Source: Candidatus Korarchaeum sp.
GTDB taxonomy: Archaea; Korarchaeota; Korarchaeia; Korarchaeales; Korarchaeaceae
DNA: 64,000 nucleotides
NCBI GenBank assembly: GCA_038888615.1
Contig: JAWAID010000001.1
Span: 744,001-808,000, forward strand
Reading direction: 5' to 3'
Shown: in pieces, positions 8,206 to 16,329 of the stretch
Numbering within the stretch: the stretch's first letter is position 1
Layout of the letters: each line of letters starts with the position of its first letter
The notes under the pieces: generated by a model
Databases searched by the model: none
What the model saw: the letters and a program-made list of their open reading frames with translations, nothing else
Told to the model about the DNA's origin: nothing
Translations under genes and position numbers: made by a program

Positions 8206-8673
8206 TCAGATGAAGAGGACTATAGCGTCCTCACTAGCCATCTCCAGGAAGGTGGTCGCTCCCACTATGTCATCGACCTCATCTATCAAGTGCTCCCTCC
8301 TGAGTCCCATGAGTTCGACGGTGTTGGAGCAAGCGTAGAACTTGACACCGAGCTCCTTGCAATCCTTTATCATCTCCCTCACCGTAGGCATCTTAATACC
8401 CTCAATCCTCCTCTTCATCATGCCCGTCACTAGCGATGTCATCCCGGGTAACACGCCGAGTATGTTAGGCATCCCCAGGGCCGGGTTACCAACTGGGGAT
8501 ATCTTGAGCTTATCGATGGTATCCTTCCTTATAATATTGAGTCCCCAGAAGGTGAAGAACACCGCTACCTCCAAACCCATGGCCGCCCCGACCTGAGCCA
8601 GTATCAGCGGGGGATAGGCCATATCCAGGGTCCCCTTGCTGGCTATTATCAGGAGTCTCCTCGCCTTAGCCAT
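8206..8673 (-). CDS. DsrE/DsrF-like protein
   Basis: A 155-residue DsrE-fold protein. The N-terminus RRLLIIASKGTLDMAYPPLI and AMGLEVAVFFTFWGLNII match the large DsrE-like group (annotated in places as peroxiredoxin-family). The Cys in KELGVKFYACSNTVELMGL is the conserved position that carries persulfide in sulfur-relay members, and a second Cys is in IKDCKEL. In sulfur metabolism DsrE proteins exchange sulfur with TusA, whose gene lies 6 kb away, so a link with the tusA-SQR operon is plausible. It appears to be a single-gene unit. Confidence 0.8.
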   Translation of the reverse strand: MAKARRLLIIASKGTLDMAYPPLILAQVGAAMGLEVAVFFTFWGLNIIRKDTIDKLKISPVGNPALGMPNILGVLPGMTSLVTGMMKRRIEGIKMPTVREMIKDCKELGVKFYACSNTVELMGLRREHLIDEVDDIVGATTFLEMASEDAIVLFI

Positions 8674-8889
8674 ATGAACACCCAGTCTTAACCTATGATT
8701 CGAGAATTAAGCTTTCCTAGCGCAATTGTACAGATGATACCCGCGCTCGGTATGTGACAGGTCGATCCGGAAGGACGCGCTCGCAACGCCCAATACGGGC
8801 GATCGATCGTTGCCCCGCTGCTCTAGATGGGGGAGGATGAAAGTCTATGAATTTCACAACGGCTTCAGGGATCCTAGCGGATTTCCGCA
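8674..8889. other. Intergenic stretch with one GC-rich hairpin
   Basis: No convincing gene. At 8787-8801 the arms CGCCC and GGGCG enclose AATAC. Flanking GCAA (8783-8786) and TTGC (8810-8813) could extend the stem across an 8-nt bulge, ATCGATCG. Its function is unknown. Confidence 0.3.
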
Positions 8890-9477
8890 TCACCAGTAGC
8901 TCCTCGCCCTGCGGGGCCTCCTGGGGGTCACGGGCCTCTCGTAGAGGTAGCTGTTGACGAACCCGGAGAGGAGGAGGACCCCTGAGAGGAGGACCGCCGA
9001 GTACTTCCCGATCCCCTCCCCCCACTTGACGTAGGCCTGCTCGCCGTTGACATCGAAGGTGAGGGATGCGGTCCTGGGGGCTTCCATCGATAGGAAGGCG
9101 AACTCGAATAGGATGAAGGAGATGAAGACGAGAACTGAAGCAGTGAAGTAAGCCCTGGAGGATCTCATCAGTAACGCGTAAATTGATAGGAGTAAGGCTA
9201 AGGATAGGGAGACCGTGCAGAGGGTCAGGAAGAACTTAGCTATCCCAGTCCTGTAAGCGACTCCGGGAGGGAGCCTTCCCTCTCCGGATAACCACCTGAA
9301 TATTTCAAGCGATAGCCCGAGCGACGAGGTATTTCCCGATGACCATACGAACGTTATGGGGTTTCCGTTGTACTTGATGAAACCTCCCAGGTTCGGGAGG
9401 TAACCTTCCATCCACCACCAGGTCGTTGTAAGTGCGAGGAGGAACAGCAGGAGGGAGAGCACCCCGGCCCAGTTCAT
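8890..9477 (-). CDS. Predicted four-helix membrane protein, unknown function
   Basis: A 195-residue protein I do not recognise. It has hydrophobic segments at about residues 3-20, 82-105, 110-130 and 158-178. A tryptophan-rich turn follows the first (TTWWWMEGYLPN), and a basic, proline-rich tail ends it (RPVTPRRPRRARSYW). The first loop of about 60 residues contains one NxS site and is probably external. The codon style matches the neighbours, and it stands alone. It begins 60 bp from the divergent nadE start. Confidence 0.6.
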   Translation of the reverse strand: MNWAGVLSLLLFLLALTTTWWWMEGYLPNLGGFIKYNGNPITFVWSSGNTSSLGLSLEIFRWLSGEGRLPPGVAYRTGIAKFFLTLCTVSLSLALLLSIYALLMRSSRAYFTASVLVFISFILFEFAFLSMEAPRTASLTFDVNGEQAYVKWGEGIGKYSAVLLSGVLLLSGFVNSYLYERPVTPRRPRRARSYW

Positions 9478-9537
9478 TCACCACACCGCGCAGCTTAAGT
9501 TAGCAAAGTGTAAAAAGGTTGAGTTCCTCCCTAGCCT

Positions 9538-10326
9538 ATGCTGACACTCGATTCCCTGAGGATGGATATGGAGAACGCTGAGAGGGTGATAGTTGGCTTC
9601 ATAAGGGGCATGGTCGCTGGTTCTAAAGCACGAGGGGTCGTGTTGGGGATAAGCGGCGGGGTGGATTCGACCGTGCTTGCTTACCTATGCGTCAAGTCCC
9701 TGGGGAAGGAGAGGGTGCACGGGATGATACTTCCCGACTCTAGGGTAACGCCTAAGGAGGACGTAGATGACTCCTTTGAGGTGGTGGAGGAGCTGGGGAT
9801 CAACTACTGGTATAAGGACATAGCCGAGATAGTGGAGAGTTACGAGAGATCCGATTTCTTCATTAAGGACCATAAAATAGCTCTCGGAAATTTGAGGGCT
9901 AGGATAAGGATGTCCCTACTCTACTACATCGCCAACTCCAGGGACCTCCTAGTAGCCGGGAGCGGCGATAGGAGCGAGCTCCTGCTGGGTTACTTCACCA
10001 AGTACGGGGATGGGGGCGCCGATCTCCTACCCATAGGGGACCTCTACAAGACTCAGGTGAGGTGGATGGCTAGGAGGCTGGGAGTGTCCGAGAGGATAGC
10101 CTCGAAGCCCAGCAGCCCAGCCCTCTGGGAGGGGCAGACAGCTGAGGGTGAGATAGGGATGCCTTACGAGAGGGTGGACCTGATACTTCATGGCCTATTC
10201 GATCTGAGGATGGATCCGGATGACCTAAGGGAACAATTCGGGTCTGACGTCGATAGGGTCTTGGAGATGCACGCGAGGAGTGCTCATAAGAGGACAATGC
10301 CCCCTGTGGCTAGGGTAAGAGCTTGA
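9538..10326 (+). CDS. nadE: NAD(+) synthetase, ammonia-dependent
   Basis: A 262-residue PP-loop enzyme that amidates nicotinic acid adenine dinucleotide to NAD with ATP. The ATP-binding loop is GISGGVDSTVLAYLCVKS near residue 38. The downstream signature SGDRSELLLGYFTKYGDGGAD and PIGDLYKTQVR (about 140-175) is diagnostic. No glutaminase domain is present, so free ammonia or a separate amidotransferase supplies nitrogen. The length is normal for archaeal NadE. The last codons overlap the uracil-DNA glycosylase gene (TTGA). Confidence 0.95.
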   Translation: MLTLDSLRMDMENAERVIVGFIRGMVAGSKARGVVLGISGGVDSTVLAYLCVKSLGKERVHGMILPDSRVTPKEDVDDSFEVVEELGINYWYKDIAEIVESYERSDFFIKDHKIALGNLRARIRMSLLYYIANSRDLLVAGSGDRSELLLGYFTKYGDGGADLLPIGDLYKTQVRWMARRLGVSERIASKPSSPALWEGQTAEGEIGMPYERVDLILHGLFDLRMDPDDLREQFGSDVDRVLEMHARSAHKRTMPPVARVRA

Positions 10327-10913
10327 GGCTCGAGGAGATAGCTGAGAGGATAAGGAGGTGCGAGAAGTGCCCTCTACACATCAGCAGGAAAAGAGCAGTG
10401 CCTGGGGAGGGAAGCGAGGATTCCAGGATCATGTTCATCGGTGAAGCTCCCGGAAGGAACGAGGACGAGATGGGGAGACCCTTCGTAGGCGCAGCAGGTA
10501 AGCTCCTGGAGGAGCTGCTCGCTTCCGTAGGGCTGAGGAGAGGGGAGGTCTTCATAACGAACGTGGTTAAGTGCAGGCCCCCCAACAATAGGGATCCTGA
10601 GCCCGGGGAGATAGAGGCCTGCCTCCCCTATCTGATCGAACAGGTTTCCGTGATAGATCCGGATGTGATAGTCGCTCTGGGGAGGCACAGCGCCGGCGTG
10701 CTACTGGGGAGGATCGGTGGGGTATCGATAATGAGGGTCAGGGGGAGGGTGCATGAGGTCGAGGTTTTCGGGAAGCTCAGGAAGGTGATGCCCACGCTGC
10801 ATCCCGCGGCAGCCCTCTACAACCCGAAACTCAGGTCGCTGATAGAGGAGGACTTCGAGGAGCTGAGGCGTGTGATCAGCAGTAGGGGATCAGGGCTAGA
10901 GAGTTGGATCTGA
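10323..10913 (+). CDS. Uracil-DNA glycosylase, family 4 (Fe-S)
   Basis: A 196-residue family-4 UDG of the thermophile type, which removes uracil made by cytosine deamination. The four Fe-S cysteines are visible: CEKC at residues 13 and 16, then VVKCRPP near 84 and EACLPYL near 100. The active-site loop GEAPGRNEDEMGRPFVGAAG follows the first pair, and the HPAAALY motif is near 155. The start is TTG 10323, which overlaps the nadE stop. No other start gives the first Cys pair. It shares an operon with nadE. Confidence 0.93.
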   Translation: MRLEEIAERIRRCEKCPLHISRKRAVPGEGSEDSRIMFIGEAPGRNEDEMGRPFVGAAGKLLEELLASVGLRRGEVFITNVVKCRPPNNRDPEPGEIEACLPYLIEQVSVIDPDVIVALGRHSAGVLLGRIGGVSIMRVRGRVHEVEVFGKLRKVMPTLHPAAALYNPKLRSLIEEDFEELRRVISSRGSGLESWI

Positions 10914-11139
10914 ACTCTAATCGAGCTCATTGGGATAGATAATTGAGAAATTTTCCTTACGACCTCAGTTAGCCCCCTCATCCCTAATGGATGATCTCCA
11001 TAGGAGCTCTATGGGATTCGGGCAACGTTATCGACCATCCTGAGTTATTATCCGACTTAGCGAGCTTATGTCCTCACGGTTCCAGGTGTTTCATCGGTTT
11101 CAATGGTAAGGGATTTATTAGCTCTCGGGGCGGAGTCCC
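10914..11139. other. Intergenic region with the glnA promoter
   Basis: I find no gene here. A TATA-like TTTATTA at 11111-11117 lies about 26 nt before the glnA ATG, implying a leaderless mRNA. The remaining sequence shows no repeat or clear hairpin. Confidence 0.4.
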
Positions 11140-12438
11140 ATGCAGCCCGAGGACATCCTGAAGTGGGTGAACGAGGGAAGCGTAGACAAAGTTGAGCTGG
11201 AGTACGTGGACATATTGGGCTACTTAAGGAGCAGCCTAATCTCGGCTCAGAGGTTCTTAGAATCTAAGGTAGGGTCATTTGATGCTAGCAGTGTGAAGAT
11301 AGCGGAGATAAGCAGGAGCGATGCTTCCCTCGTCCCGGATTTCTCCACTTCCATCCTGATCGGGGACACCTGCAGGATCCTCTGCGAGATATGGGAGGAT
11401 ATGGGGAGAAGGAGATCCAGAATGGACCCCAGGTTCGTAGCTGAGAGGACGGAGGAATTCCTACTCTCGGAGGGGTACAGGGGGCACGTGGGCGCTGAGA
11501 TAGAGTTCTTCGTCCTGGGGAAGGACCTCAGGCCGGTATCGCTCCCCTGGTCAGAGGGGAGGGTGAACTACATGGTATCTCCCCCTCTGGACCCACTCAG
11601 GGAACTGGAAGTGGAGGTGCTGAGGGAGCTATCCGAAGCCAAGCTGAAGCCCGAGGTGACGCATCATGAGGTTTCGAGTGGTCAGCTGGAGATATCGCTA
11701 GCGGCTAACAGCCCACTCAGATCAGCTGACTCCGTCATCAGGGCTAAGAGGATCATAAGGGAGGTCGCCACTAGGATGGGATCGATAGCTACCTTCATGC
11801 CCAAGCCGGTCGGTAGGATCAACGGGAGCGGTATGCACTTCCACATGAGCCTATGGGACCCAAAGGGAGAGAGGAACTTGTTTTACGATGAGGGCGATGA
11901 GTACGCTGAGATAAGTCAGCTAGCCAGGTACTTCATAGGGGGGATATTGGAGCACGTAAGCTCCCTCGCCGCGCTGGTCGCGCCTACCGTGAACAGCTAC
12001 AGGAGGCTGGTTCCGGGTTTCGAAGCCCCGGTGTATGCGTGCTGGGGGAGGGGTAACAGGAGCGCGGCGGTGAGAGTCCCGGTGTACAGGAAGGGGGTGG
12101 GTAAATCGAAGAGGATAGAGTTCAGGGTTCCGGATCCGAGCTGCAACCCTTACATGGCGTTCTCAGCCGTCTTCCTAGCGGGACTCGACGGTGTGAGGAG
12201 GAAGGTGGATCCGGGGGATCCAGTCGACTTCAACGTCTACGAGCATAACGCTGGGCTCAAGAGACTACCGAGGAGTCTCTATGAAGCCCTTGATGAGCTC
12301 GAGAGCGATAACTCCTACCTAAGGCCCGCTTTCGATACTGAGCTTTTGGATAGGTACTTAGAGCTGAAGAGGAGGGAGGCCCTTGAGCTGGCCGAGTGGC
12401 CCAGTGAGGCTGAGTACAGGATGTACCTGATAGCCTAA
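11140..12438 (+). CDS. glnA: Glutamine synthetase (type I-like)
   Basis: A 432-residue glutamine synthetase, which makes glutamine from glutamate, ammonia and ATP. The beta-grasp N-terminus is VDKVELEYVDILGYLRS. The catalytic domain shows GAEIEFFVLG (metal Glu), NGSGMHFHMSLWDP (ammonia/glutamate site, near 235), NRSAAVRVP and RIEFRVPDPSCNPYMAFSA (near 335). A glutamine-dependent or gamma-glutamylamine synthetase variant cannot be excluded, because the family is broad. It is transcribed alone. Confidence 0.88.
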   Translation: MQPEDILKWVNEGSVDKVELEYVDILGYLRSSLISAQRFLESKVGSFDASSVKIAEISRSDASLVPDFSTSILIGDTCRILCEIWEDMGRRRSRMDPRFVAERTEEFLLSEGYRGHVGAEIEFFVLGKDLRPVSLPWSEGRVNYMVSPPLDPLRELEVEVLRELSEAKLKPEVTHHEVSSGQLEISLAANSPLRSADSVIRAKRIIREVATRMGSIATFMPKPVGRINGSGMHFHMSLWDPKGERNLFYDEGDEYAEISQLARYFIGGILEHVSSLAALVAPTVNSYRRLVPGFEAPVYACWGRGNRSAAVRVPVYRKGVGKSKRIEFRVPDPSCNPYMAFSAVFLAGLDGVRRKVDPGDPVDFNVYEHNAGLKRLPRSLYEALDELESDNSYLRPAFDTELLDRYLELKRREALELAEWPSEAEYRMYLIA

Positions 12439-12490
12439 TGCGATCGGCCAACATTAATGTAACTCGATTACGTTTTTTCGTGCATCAACA

Positions 12491-12498
12491 TTATATAT
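12491..12498 (+). promoter_or_regulatory. TATA box of surface-protein gene
   Basis: TTATATAT at 12491-12498 lies about 24 nt before ATG 12519 and decides that start. The mRNA would be leaderless. It sits just 50 bp after the glnA stop. Confidence 0.55.
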
Positions 12499-12518
12499 AC
12501 TCCGTTGACGATGGCTCG

Positions 12519-14081
12519 ATGCGAAGCAAGAGGTCGTTCCCTCTCGCCATCATGACCATACTCCTGCTAGTAACTCCTAGCGTTCCCGTATCAGCGGCCG
12601 ACTTCGATATAAGCATATCACCTACTTACGCTAAAGTGAGGGCTGGTGAGACAGCTAGCTTCACGGTGAAGCTCATAAAGCTGGATCCGGCTTTCTCCAA
12701 CGACGTTTACCTCACGGTCTTCTACGAACCCCCGTCAAGTTCCGTAAGCTTCCTGGATAACCCTCTGAAGCCCGGCGTGGTGGAGAGCACCGTGATGAAG
12801 GTGATAACGTCTGAGAGGACACCTCCAGGCACTTACACGATAACCGTGAGGGGGAGGGATACCTCAGGTGTTTCGGTTTACGAGGACGTCACGATAGAGG
12901 TCCTCCCGCCCGAGCCCCTGTTCGTTCTCTCGATCTCACCCTCGAGGCTCTCCGTCTACAGGGGTGAGAGGGCCAACTTCACCGTAACGGCTACCCCTCT
13001 CTACGGCTTCTCCGGGCCAATCTACCTGAAGCTCATATGTCCCCTCTGCGCATCTTACTCCTTCTCCCCGAATCCCATGTGTCCCACCTGCCTCCCCACC
13101 TACTGCCCAGCGCTGCCCTGCGCTTACTACTCCTCCGCGCTCTCGATAGACACGACTAACATGGCTCCAGGGGACTACGGGGTGTTGGTCGAGGGGTGTA
13201 GTGGGAGCTCCTGCTACAGGGCTTACGCTACTCTAACCGTCTTAGAGGCCCCTAGGCCGGAGAAGATAAACCTGATAGTGTATCCGCTCACCCTGATAGG
13301 GAAGCCGGGGGATAACCTGAAGGTGGATGTGACAGTCAGCGTACCCGGGGGCAAGAGCCCGGATGCCCTGAGGCTCAAGGTCTACGCTCCTCCCGGCTGG
13401 TACGTCAGCTATTACCCGAGCACCTTCTACGAGACCTCATCTATTCAGCTCTGGATATCGATACCCAAGGGTACACCCGAGGGGACTTACAGCATGGGGA
13501 TCGAGCTCTACAAGGGGGAGATGCTCCTCAAGAGTAGGAGCGTGGTCATCATCGTGAAGAGCGTTGAAAAAGCTCAGATTTCGATCTCGATCGTGCCCAA
13601 TGAGGTGTCCCTAACCAGGGAATCACCTAGGGCTCAGGTAGCTGTGCTAATAGGCTCTACGGGGGAGGTAGGGGACATCACCCTCTCCCTAGTCGGCCTC
13701 CCATCTGGGATAAGTTACTCCATTCCACCGAAGTTGAGGTTGGGGCAGTTGGGTGTAGTTAACCTGACGCTAGGGGAAGCTAGAGAGGGGAATTACACTG
13801 CATCGCTCATAGCCACCGCTGACGGGGTCTCAGCGACGGGCAGCTTCAGGGTATTAGTTAAGCAGGTGACTACGACAACTCAAGCGACCCAGACGGAGAC
13901 CACACTCACGGTTAGGGAGACGGTCACCGAGACCTTAACCGTGACCCCGGCGAGGGGTCCAGGTCTCTCCGAATACCTGATGATAGCTCTCATACTGCTC
14001 CTCCTGATGGTCGTAGTAGTGCTGCTCCTGACCCGCAGGGGTACAACCGCGACCGGAGCGGGAGCCTCACCCCCAACCTGA
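12519..14081 (+). CDS. Exported cell-surface protein with repeated Ig-like domains and C-terminal anchor
   Basis: About 520 residues. The N-terminus is a signal peptide (basic MRSKRSFPLAIM, then a hydrophobic run to VSAAD). The body holds four or so beta-sandwich repeats, each opening with a phrase like FDISISPTYAKVRAGETASF or LSISPSRLSVYRGERANF. The second repeat carries a Cys cluster (CPLCASYSF..CPTCLPTYCPALPC) that may form disulfides. A Thr-rich linker near 445-480 leads to a terminal helix (YLMIALILLLLMVVVVLLL) and a short polar tail. This is a typical S-layer-associated or pseudo-anchored architecture. No enzymatic domain is seen. Confidence 0.82.
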   Translation: MRSKRSFPLAIMTILLLVTPSVPVSAADFDISISPTYAKVRAGETASFTVKLIKLDPAFSNDVYLTVFYEPPSSSVSFLDNPLKPGVVESTVMKVITSERTPPGTYTITVRGRDTSGVSVYEDVTIEVLPPEPLFVLSISPSRLSVYRGERANFTVTATPLYGFSGPIYLKLICPLCASYSFSPNPMCPTCLPTYCPALPCAYYSSALSIDTTNMAPGDYGVLVEGCSGSSCYRAYATLTVLEAPRPEKINLIVYPLTLIGKPGDNLKVDVTVSVPGGKSPDALRLKVYAPPGWYVSYYPSTFYETSSIQLWISIPKGTPEGTYSMGIELYKGEMLLKSRSVVIIVKSVEKAQISISIVPNEVSLTRESPRAQVAVLIGSTGEVGDITLSLVGLPSGISYSIPPKLRLGQLGVVNLTLGEAREGNYTASLIATADGVSATGSFRVLVKQVTTTTQATQTETTLTVRETVTETLTVTPARGPGLSEYLMIALILLLLMVVVVLLLTRRGTTATGAGASPPT

Positions 14082-14109
14082 TTTTTAATGACGGGCTCCC
14101 ATTAAACCC

Positions 14110-14862
14110 GTGCTGAGTTACGGAACTCTGAAGGATCTGCTGAACCGTATAATCAGGGATGAGGTCGCGGCTTCGGGGATCCCATTCAGATTACCAGCCC
14201 CCGTTGCTAGCTGCAGTGCTGAGGACCCTCTCTGGAGGGAGTTGAAGCTCTCTCACCCTTGGATGAGGCTTCCTGAGGAGGTGCTACCGGGGGCCAGGGG
14301 GGTAATAGTATTCGCCCTCCCAGTGAGCTTGGAGGCTGTGATGAGCAATCTAAAGGGGGAAGATCCCTCACTTGAATGGCTTAGGGACTACGTTGCAGCT
14401 AATGAGATTTTGTGGAGGACAGCTGTTAAATTATCCTCTATACTTGAGGATTACGGTTATAGAAGCCTAGCCATGAGGCCCACCCACGATTTCGATGAGG
14501 ATGAGCTCAGGGCTAGTTGGAGCCATAGGCACGCCGGTTTCGTTTGCGGCTTAGGGACTTTCGGCCTCAACAACCTCCTGATAACGACCATGGGTTGCGC
14601 TGTGAGGTTGAACTCCGTCATAACGGAAGCGAGCATTGAGGGAGGACCTAAGCCAGAGCTCGAGTACTGCCTCGCTAAACGAGGCTATGAGTGCAATGCT
14701 TGCATGCGTAGGTGCCCCGTGAGGGCTCTCGATAACTGGCCTCTCCGGAAGAGGAGGTGTTACGAGAAGCTCGTTAATTCAGCTGAGAGAGCCGGCATCC
14801 GTTACGCTGACGCGTGTGGTAAGTGCTCCACAGGGGTGCCGTGCGCGACTAGGATTCCCTGA
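14110..14862 (+). CDS. QueG-like 4Fe-4S protein (epoxyqueuosine reductase family)
   Basis: A 250-residue protein. Residues 140-185 contain SHRHAGFVCGLGTFGLNN, which matches the cobalamin/Fe-S reductase family of QueG and related archaeal ferredoxin-like proteins. A 4Fe-4S motif follows (YECNACMRRCPVRAL, near 197). A further Cys group at the end (CGKCSTGVPC) could supply a second cluster. Bacterial QueG carries out the last step of queuosine synthesis. Archaeal homologues of this short form have no assigned role. The start is GTG 14110, 24 nt after a TATA-like TTTTTAAT. Confidence 0.72.
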   Translation: MLSYGTLKDLLNRIIRDEVAASGIPFRLPAPVASCSAEDPLWRELKLSHPWMRLPEEVLPGARGVIVFALPVSLEAVMSNLKGEDPSLEWLRDYVAANEILWRTAVKLSSILEDYGYRSLAMRPTHDFDEDELRASWSHRHAGFVCGLGTFGLNNLLITTMGCAVRLNSVITEASIEGGPKPELEYCLAKRGYECNACMRRCPVRALDNWPLRKRRCYEKLVNSAERAGIRYADACGKCSTGVPCATRIP

Positions 14863-14994
14863 CGAAATTCGTAATTTGAGATATTGAGCTAGCTTCCTCA
14901 TTCCTAAAATCGCACTTATTTCACTCCTATAAAACGAACTTTTATATAGATTCACGTTATTCGAACCTATGTCCATCGAACCGATTTACGTTAT
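14863..14994 (+). promoter_or_regulatory. Promoter of the citrate synthase operon
   Basis: TTTTATATA at about 14940-14948 is a strong TATA box. The expected transcription start is near 14969, where an ATG opens the 9-codon frame described separately. No Shine-Dalgarno sequence precedes the synthase ATG at 14995. Confidence 0.5.
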
Positions 14995-14998
14995 ATGA
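14969..14998 (+). CDS. Possible leaderless 9-residue upstream ORF
   Basis: ATG 14969 begins MSIEPIYVI and a TGA at 14996-14998 ends it. This stop overlaps the synthase ATG at 14995 (ATGA). The ATG sits about 25 nt after the TATA box, so it would be the first codon of a leaderless transcript. Reinitiation at the synthase ATG is plausible because no ribosome site is present. It may be coincidence. Confidence 0.3.
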   Translation: MSIEPIYVI

Positions 14999-16329
14999 CT
15001 ATGAAACAACGGTCCCACCTATTGAGAGGGAAAAGGAGGCTGAGAAGCGTGAGGTGGTATGAGTGGTTCTTCCCCGAGATGAGTATCCCTAGGGTAGCTA
15101 GGAGAGCACCCTCCCATGACCTAGTGATAACCGATACCACGCTGAGGGACGGCCAGCAGGGGAGCAGACCGTTCACGGAGGAGGAGTGCATCAAGATATA
15201 CGCTCTCCTCTCTGAGCTAGATAACGGCAGCGGGGTCATCAGGGACATAGAGCTCTTCCCCTACACGGCTAAGGACAGGAGGGTGATTAAGACTCTTATC
15301 GACTTCGGAACCACCCCCAGGCCAATAGGATGGATAAGAGCGAGCATGGAGGACCTTAGATTGGTTAAGGAATCGGGATTAGACACTACGGTGCTTCTAA
15401 CTTCAGTGTCGGACTATCACATATACCACAAACTGGGGATCGATAGGGAGGTAGCTAAGGGGAAGTTCCTCTCCGTGATCAGGGAGGCCCTGAGGATCGG
15501 CCTCAGGGTGAAGGTCGCCATGGAGGACATAACTAGATCCGATATCTACGGCTTCGTCCTACCGTTCATGGATGAGGTGATGAGGATCTCCGAAAGCGAG
15601 GGGGTCGATGTGGGCTTCAAGCTATCTGATACCCTCGGCCTGGCCCTCCCCTTCCCGGAGCTGCCCCTACCCAGGAGCGTCCCCAAGCTGGTGAGGACGT
15701 TGATCGATGAGTTAGGCTTGAGGAGCGGGCAACTTGAGTTTCACGGTCACAATGACTTTCACTTGGTCGTCGCGAACCACCTGGCGGCTTGGCTTTACGG
15801 GGCATCGCTATCGAACTGCACGCTGATGGGCATAGGCGAGAGGGCGGGCAACTGCCCTCTCGAAGCGATGGCTGTGCTGCGCTCTCAATTAACTGAGGAT
15901 GATAGGATGAGCTTGAGGGCCATAGGGAGGATAGCGGATCTCTTCAGGGAGATGGGATTCACCGTCCCTAAGTTCTACCCCTTGCTCGGGGAGAACGCCT
16001 TCAGCACCAAGGCAGGGATCCACATAGACGGCTTACTGAAGAACCCTTCCATATACCTACCGTTCGATCCCGAGATGATAGGGAGGCCCTACTCGGTCGA
16101 GGTATCCCCTTACTCCGGCAGAGCGGGGCTGGTATACTGGTTGGCCAGGAGGCTCAACTTGAGGGACTGGAGGGTCCTGAAGGAGGACCCTAGGGTTGAG
16201 CTAGCTTACAGCGAGGTGATGAAGCTCTTCGAGAACGGTAGAGTTGATCCCCTGAGCGAGGAGGAGGTGATGAACCTCATGAGAAAGTACTTCCCGGAGC
16301 TCTCGGTGGTGAGGGAGCAATGGCAATGA
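14995..16329 (+). CDS. Re-citrate synthase-type condensing enzyme (DRE-TIM family)
   Basis: A 444-residue DRE-TIM enzyme. The catalytic motif is TDTTLRDGQQGSRPF near 45, and the metal His pair is in LEFHGHNDFHLV near 250. Several phrases match what I know of the Re-citrate synthase branch rather than IPMS, homocitrate or citramalate synthase: DGQQ instead of DGEQ, GVIRDIELFPYTAKDR, LTSVSDYHIYHKL, MEDITRSDIYGFVLPF, PLPRSVPKLV and AGIHIDGLLKNPSIY. Re-citrate synthase condenses oxaloacetate with acetyl-CoA. The next three genes supply aconitase and isocitrate dehydrogenase steps. The first 35 residues are a basic extension. A second ATG lies at 15001. Homocitrate or citramalate synthesis is the alternative. 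Confidence 0.8.
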   Translation: MTMKQRSHLLRGKRRLRSVRWYEWFFPEMSIPRVARRAPSHDLVITDTTLRDGQQGSRPFTEEECIKIYALLSELDNGSGVIRDIELFPYTAKDRRVIKTLIDFGTTPRPIGWIRASMEDLRLVKESGLDTTVLLTSVSDYHIYHKLGIDREVAKGKFLSVIREALRIGLRVKVAMEDITRSDIYGFVLPFMDEVMRISESEGVDVGFKLSDTLGLALPFPELPLPRSVPKLVRTLIDELGLRSGQLEFHGHNDFHLVVANHLAAWLYGASLSNCTLMGIGERAGNCPLEAMAVLRSQLTEDDRMSLRAIGRIADLFREMGFTVPKFYPLLGENAFSTKAGIHIDGLLKNPSIYLPFDPEMIGRPYSVEVSPYSGRAGLVYWLARRLNLRDWRVLKEDPRVELAYSEVMKLFENGRVDPLSEEEVMNLMRKYFPELSVVREQWQ

